Origin: Actinomycetota bacterium
GTDB lineage: Bacteria > Actinomycetota > Thermoleophilia > Gaiellales > Gaiellaceae
Length of the DNA stretch: 8,340 nt
Assembly (NCBI GenBank): GCA_013812265.1
Contig: JACCTQ010000233.1
Span: 1-8,340, forward strand
Direction: 5' to 3'
Shown one piece after another: positions 6,325 through 8,340 of this stretch. The position numbers and the translations under genes were made by a program. Below the pieces are notes generated by a model. The model saw only the letters and a list, made by a program, of their open reading frames with translations, searched no databases and was not told the DNA's origin. Every line of letters begins with the position of its first letter. Position 1 is the stretch's first letter.

Positions 6325-6552
6325 CGATGCGTTCGTGCGAAGTCACTCAGGAATCGCATGGCTAAACGCATTTGTCGCCGTCAAACCGGTGCGGATCGCT
6401 AGCCTGTAAATCCTAGCTGAGCCGCACGCCTCGGGCGGCCGCGCTAAAAGCCCCGGGGGTCGCGTATGCCTTCGCTCACGTATCCTGGTTTCCGCTCACT
6501 CGGCACGCTGCGTCGCGGGTGAACCGGCATGGCGGAACCGACACGCCGGCCG
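6325..6552. other. Intergenic stretch between promoter region and integrase relic
   Basis: No gene is supported here. It contains a short GCTAG/CTAGC inverted repeat (6398-6402 with 6413-6417) and GC-rich potential hairpins around 6421-6440. The sequence has a lower GC content at its left side, towards the promoter. Nothing resembles a full tRNA or a protein domain. Confidence 0.35.
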
Positions 6553-6763
6553 GCCGCACGTGGCCGAGCTCGGGCAGCACGCGCGTACGAAGCGCTTGCT
6601 CATAGGCGCGCAGAGCGGACGGCTTGTACCTCTCGCCGGAGCGCGTTCGCACGATGCCCGCCTGGGCAGCCGCGAGCCACTCGCTGGCGGCTTGGGACAA
6701 CGCGGTGCGCATCGGAGCTCGCATCGTGCCGCGCCGAGGCGCCGATTGTGCTTCCGAGCGCCA
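6553..6763 (-). pseudogene. Fragment of a second, related integrase gene
   Basis: By eye this 211-bp stretch matches 5226-5436 of the integrase gene in the same orientation, with eight mismatches (about 96% identity) and no gaps. It encodes the part equal to residues 62-131 of the 405-residue integrase, from W-R-S-E-A-Q to LPELGH. Both flanks diverge abruptly. Upstream, the frame reads IRAW where the intact gene has ARAW and hits a stop near 6790. Downstream, it runs into unrelated sequence and stops near 6476. No catalytic residue is present, so it cannot be active. Five of the eight differences change the amino acid (L to P, T to M, T to A, S to R, L to V). This fits descent from a separate related integrase better than a very recent copy of the neighbour. 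Confidence 0.85.
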
Positions 6764-6898
6764 GGCACGGATGCGCGCGACAGACCACTACTCTCCGATC
6801 CCTGCGGCCGTAGGTAGGGTGTGGAGCCTCTGATGGCCTGGCGCGGCGCCGGGACCAAGCCGCTCGCGTGGCGCGCCGCAGACGGCGAGCTTACTTAG
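6764..6898. other. Gap between integrase relic and IS701 element
   Basis: No gene or structured element is seen. The last four bases (TTAG, 6895-6898) fit the YTAR target preference reported for the IS701 family, so they are probably one copy of the target duplication of the adjacent element. Confidence 0.4.
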
Positions 6899-6909
6899 TA
6901 GGACTTTGT
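6899..6909 (+). repeat. Left terminal inverted repeat of the IS701 element
   Basis: TAGGACTTTGT is the exact reverse complement of the last 11 bases of the window. It is preceded by the probable target site TTAG. Confidence 0.8.
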
Positions 6910-6984
6910 TAGTGGGATAGAGGGTCCTCTGCCTGCCCGTCGAACGGTGTCCGCATCGGTGGTCATCGTTCGAAGGAGGAGAGG

Positions 6985-8211
6985 ATGGAAGCAGCAGTCG
7001 CATTCGAGATGCCTGCGACCGACGCGCGCGGGCGTCTGCTTGGGTTTGTGGAGGAGATGGCGGCGGGGCTCGGCCATCCCCGTCGGCGCGAGAACGCGCT
7101 TGTGTACGTGCGTGGCCTGGTCGAGCACGGGGGCAGAAAGAGCCTGCAGCCGACGTTGTTTCGCCTTGGCGGGGACGCGGCCGAGTACGAGTCGCTGCAG
7201 CAGTTTCTGGCCGACTCGCCTTGGGATCCGACGCTGCTTATACGCGCCTGCGCCGAGCGGGTCGCGCCTGAGCTGGCGGCCTGTGCCTGGATCGTCGACG
7301 ACACCGGCATCCCCAAAGACGGCAAGCATTCCCCGGGGGTGAAGCGGCAGTACTCGGGCACTCTCGGCAAGATCGGCAACTGCCAGATCGCCGTCTCGGT
7401 GCACGCGCTCGGTGAGCGGGGCAGCCTTCCCCTGGGCTGGGCGCTGTATCTGCCTGAGGAGTGGTGCGCCGACCCAGAGCGGCGCGCCCGGGCGAAGATC
7501 CCTGCCGAACTCGAGTTCCGGACGAAGCCGCAGCTTGCCCGCGCGCTCGCCCTGCAGGCGGCAGGCTGGGAGATCCCGTCCGCGCCTGTTCTCGCCGACT
7601 CGGCCTACGGCGACGACAGCGACTTTCGGGGTGCGCTCGAGGAGGATGGGCTCGAGTACCTGGTCGCCGTCTCGCCCAACCTGGGCGCCTTCGGCCCCGA
7701 AACGAGCTTCGCCGTGCCGGAGGGAACCGGACGCGGGCGCCCGCCGCGGGTTGCCCGTCCCGACCGAAAGCCCGAGTCGGTGCGCGCGCTTGCCCTGCGC
7801 CTGCCGGAGCAGGCCTGGCAGCGGCTTTCCTGCCGCACCACCCCCGCCGGCGAGCAGGTCGTGAGCCGTTTCGCGCTCGTGCGCGTCGCCGCCGCCCACC
7901 CCGTCCTGCATGACCACGAGCCGCCGCGGCAGGAGTGGCTCGTCGTCGAGTGGCCCGCGGGGGAGGAGGCGCCCTGCGACTACTGGCTCTCGAACCTCCC
8001 CCCAGACACCCCGCCCGAGCGCCTGGCCCGGCTCGCGCGCCTGCGCTGGGCGGTCGAGCTCGACTACCGCCAGCTCAAGGGCGAGCTCGGGCTCGACCAC
8101 TACGAGGGCCGCAGCTACCTCGGCTTCCACCACCACTGCGCTCTTGTCACCTGCGCCCACGCCTTCCTCACGCTCGAACGGCTCTGCCCAAAAGCGCTGC
8201 GGCCGGCCTGA
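6985..8211 (+). CDS. IS701-family transposase with frameshifted C-terminus
   Basis: The 408-residue frame starts at ATG 6985, five bases after a strong AAGGAGG (6973-6979). It has the DDE set of the IS4/IS701 group: D105/D106 in WIVDDTGIPKDGKHS, followed by the typical GVKRQYSGTLGKIGNCQ; D205 in LADSAYGDD; and E358 within R354-x3-E358-x6-K365, followed by ELGLDHYEGRS. It moves its own element by cut-and-paste. The frame stops early at 8209-8211 after LCPKALRPA. The adjacent -1 frame continues as LTLPQAVLFLQPLLRCWDGH with a C-x2-C (CRTC), to a stop at 8328-8330. That segment looks like the normal tail of the family, so about 40 residues are displaced. All catalytic residues lie before the break, so activity may survive. 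A slippery CCCAAAA (8187-8193) is in phase just upstream. Confidence 0.9.
   Translation: MEAAVAFEMPATDARGRLLGFVEEMAAGLGHPRRRENALVYVRGLVEHGGRKSLQPTLFRLGGDAAEYESLQQFLADSPWDPTLLIRACAERVAPELAACAWIVDDTGIPKDGKHSPGVKRQYSGTLGKIGNCQIAVSVHALGERGSLPLGWALYLPEEWCADPERRARAKIPAELEFRTKPQLARALALQAAGWEIPSAPVLADSAYGDDSDFRGALEEDGLEYLVAVSPNLGAFGPETSFAVPEGTGRGRPPRVARPDRKPESVRALALRLPEQAWQRLSCRTTPAGEQVVSRFALVRVAAAHPVLHDHEPPRQEWLVVEWPAGEEAPCDYWLSNLPPDTPPERLARLARLRWAVELDYRQLKGELGLDHYEGRSYLGFHHHCALVTCAHAFLTLERLCPKALRPA
8187..8193 (+). other. In-phase CCCAAAA slippery heptamer
   Basis: The heptamer is read C CCA AAA in the transposase frame, the X-XXY-YYZ arrangement that permits -1 ribosomal slippage. A -1 slip here would join the main frame to the displaced C-terminal frame (K, then SAAAGLTLPQ...) and give a transposase of about 447 residues ending at 8330. 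No strong downstream stimulator was identified. A one-base deletion near 8203-8210 is an equally good or better explanation of the broken frame. Confidence 0.4.
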
Positions 8212-8329
8212 CACTCCCGCAGGCGGTGTTGTTCCTGCAGCCCCTCCTGCGCTGTTGGGACGGCCACTGCCGCACCTGCTCACAAGCAATCGACCTCCAC
8301 CAGCTCCTCCTGTTTCCACGCCGTGAGTG

Positions 8330-8340
8330 ACAAAGTCCTA
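8330..8340 (-). repeat. Right terminal inverted repeat of the IS701 element
   Basis: ACAAAGTCCTA inversely matches the left tip. The stop codon of the displaced C-terminal frame (8328-8330) touches this repeat, so coding sequence would run to the very end of the element. Confidence 0.8.

Larger units (their letters stand above)
6899..8340 (+). mobile_element. IS701-family insertion sequence, complete end to end
   Basis: TAGGACTTTGT occurs at 6899-6909 and, inverted, at 8330-8340 (ACAAAGTCCTA). The matching 11-bp tips enclose a single IS701-type transposase gene, and similarity becomes patchy further inward. The 1442-bp size fits the family. The left neighbour is TTAG, a YTAR site, which is the four-base target type known for IS701 elements. 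The right copy of the target would begin at 8341, just outside the window. The element sits next to, not inside, the integrase relic. Confidence 0.85.

Noticed and set aside
6316..6344. Plus-strand promoter starting from the perfect TTGACA at 6316-6321
   Set aside because: No acceptable -10 hexamer lies 16-18 bases downstream, and no plus-strand gene follows. The motif arises from the palindrome that covers the minus-strand -35 box.
6398..6417. tRNA-Tyr-like anticodon string CTGTAAATCC as a possible attachment site
   Set aside because: The local inverted repeat GCTAG/CTAGC gives a 10-base loop instead of 7, and no T-arm, D-arm or acceptor stem can be found around it.
6895..8319. 474-residue open frame on the minus strand
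   Set aside because: It is antisense to the IS701 transposase and includes the terminal repeat, with no domain. It is a shadow of the codon bias.
1..8340. CRISPR array, rRNA or riboswitch
   Set aside because: No regularly spaced short repeats, conserved rRNA strings or known aptamer motifs were seen on either strand.

Overview
The window is very GC-rich and has strong G/C third-position bias, so most long reading frames opposite real genes are shadows. Gene content points to a high-GC actinobacterium. The tyrosine recombinase has a cysteine-bearing N-terminus followed by an IRKTF / ALRRGTMRAP / TRSGESYKPSALR series that I associate from memory with integrases of the Thermoleophilia (Solirubrobacterales-like soil lineages). 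That taxonomic guess is inference. The DNA looks like accessory or genomic-island sequence: insertion sequences, an integrase, an integrase relic and small unknown genes, with no housekeeping genes.

Layout from left to right. Positions 1-1443 hold an IS1380-family transposase gene, preceded by a long hairpin whose 3' arm contains its ribosome binding site. Positions 1444-1742 are mostly empty. Positions 1743-2499 hold an HNH/zinc-finger nuclease-like gene split into two overlapping frames by a one-base shift near 2082-2093. Positions 2678-3814 (minus strand, possibly starting at 3919) encode a DUF4062 (TIR-like fold) protein, a domain often seen in bacterial conflict and NLR-like proteins. 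Positions 3964-4323 (minus) encode a small protein with a C-x4-C...C-x2-H zinc-binding-like motif. Positions 4402-5619 (minus) encode an apparently complete tyrosine recombinase. Positions 5846-6223 (minus) encode a small acidic protein with a strong sigma70-type promoter embedded in two abutting palindromes. Positions 6553-6763 carry a 211-bp fragment of a second, closely related integrase gene. Positions 6899-8340 are an end-to-end IS701-family element with matching 11-bp terminal repeats. Its transposase frame is broken near the C-terminus, with an in-phase CCCAAAA heptamer just upstream.

Four genes on the minus strand (acidic protein, integrase, zinc-motif protein, DUF4062 protein) run in the same direction and may form the cargo and mobility module of an integrated element. 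The HNH-like gene converges on them. The two insertion sequences bracket this roughly 5.5-kb module. The integrase relic suggests that related elements have inserted here more than once. The DUF4062 protein beside a (now disrupted) HNH-like nuclease could be a small defence-type cargo, but the sequence alone does not prove that they act together.
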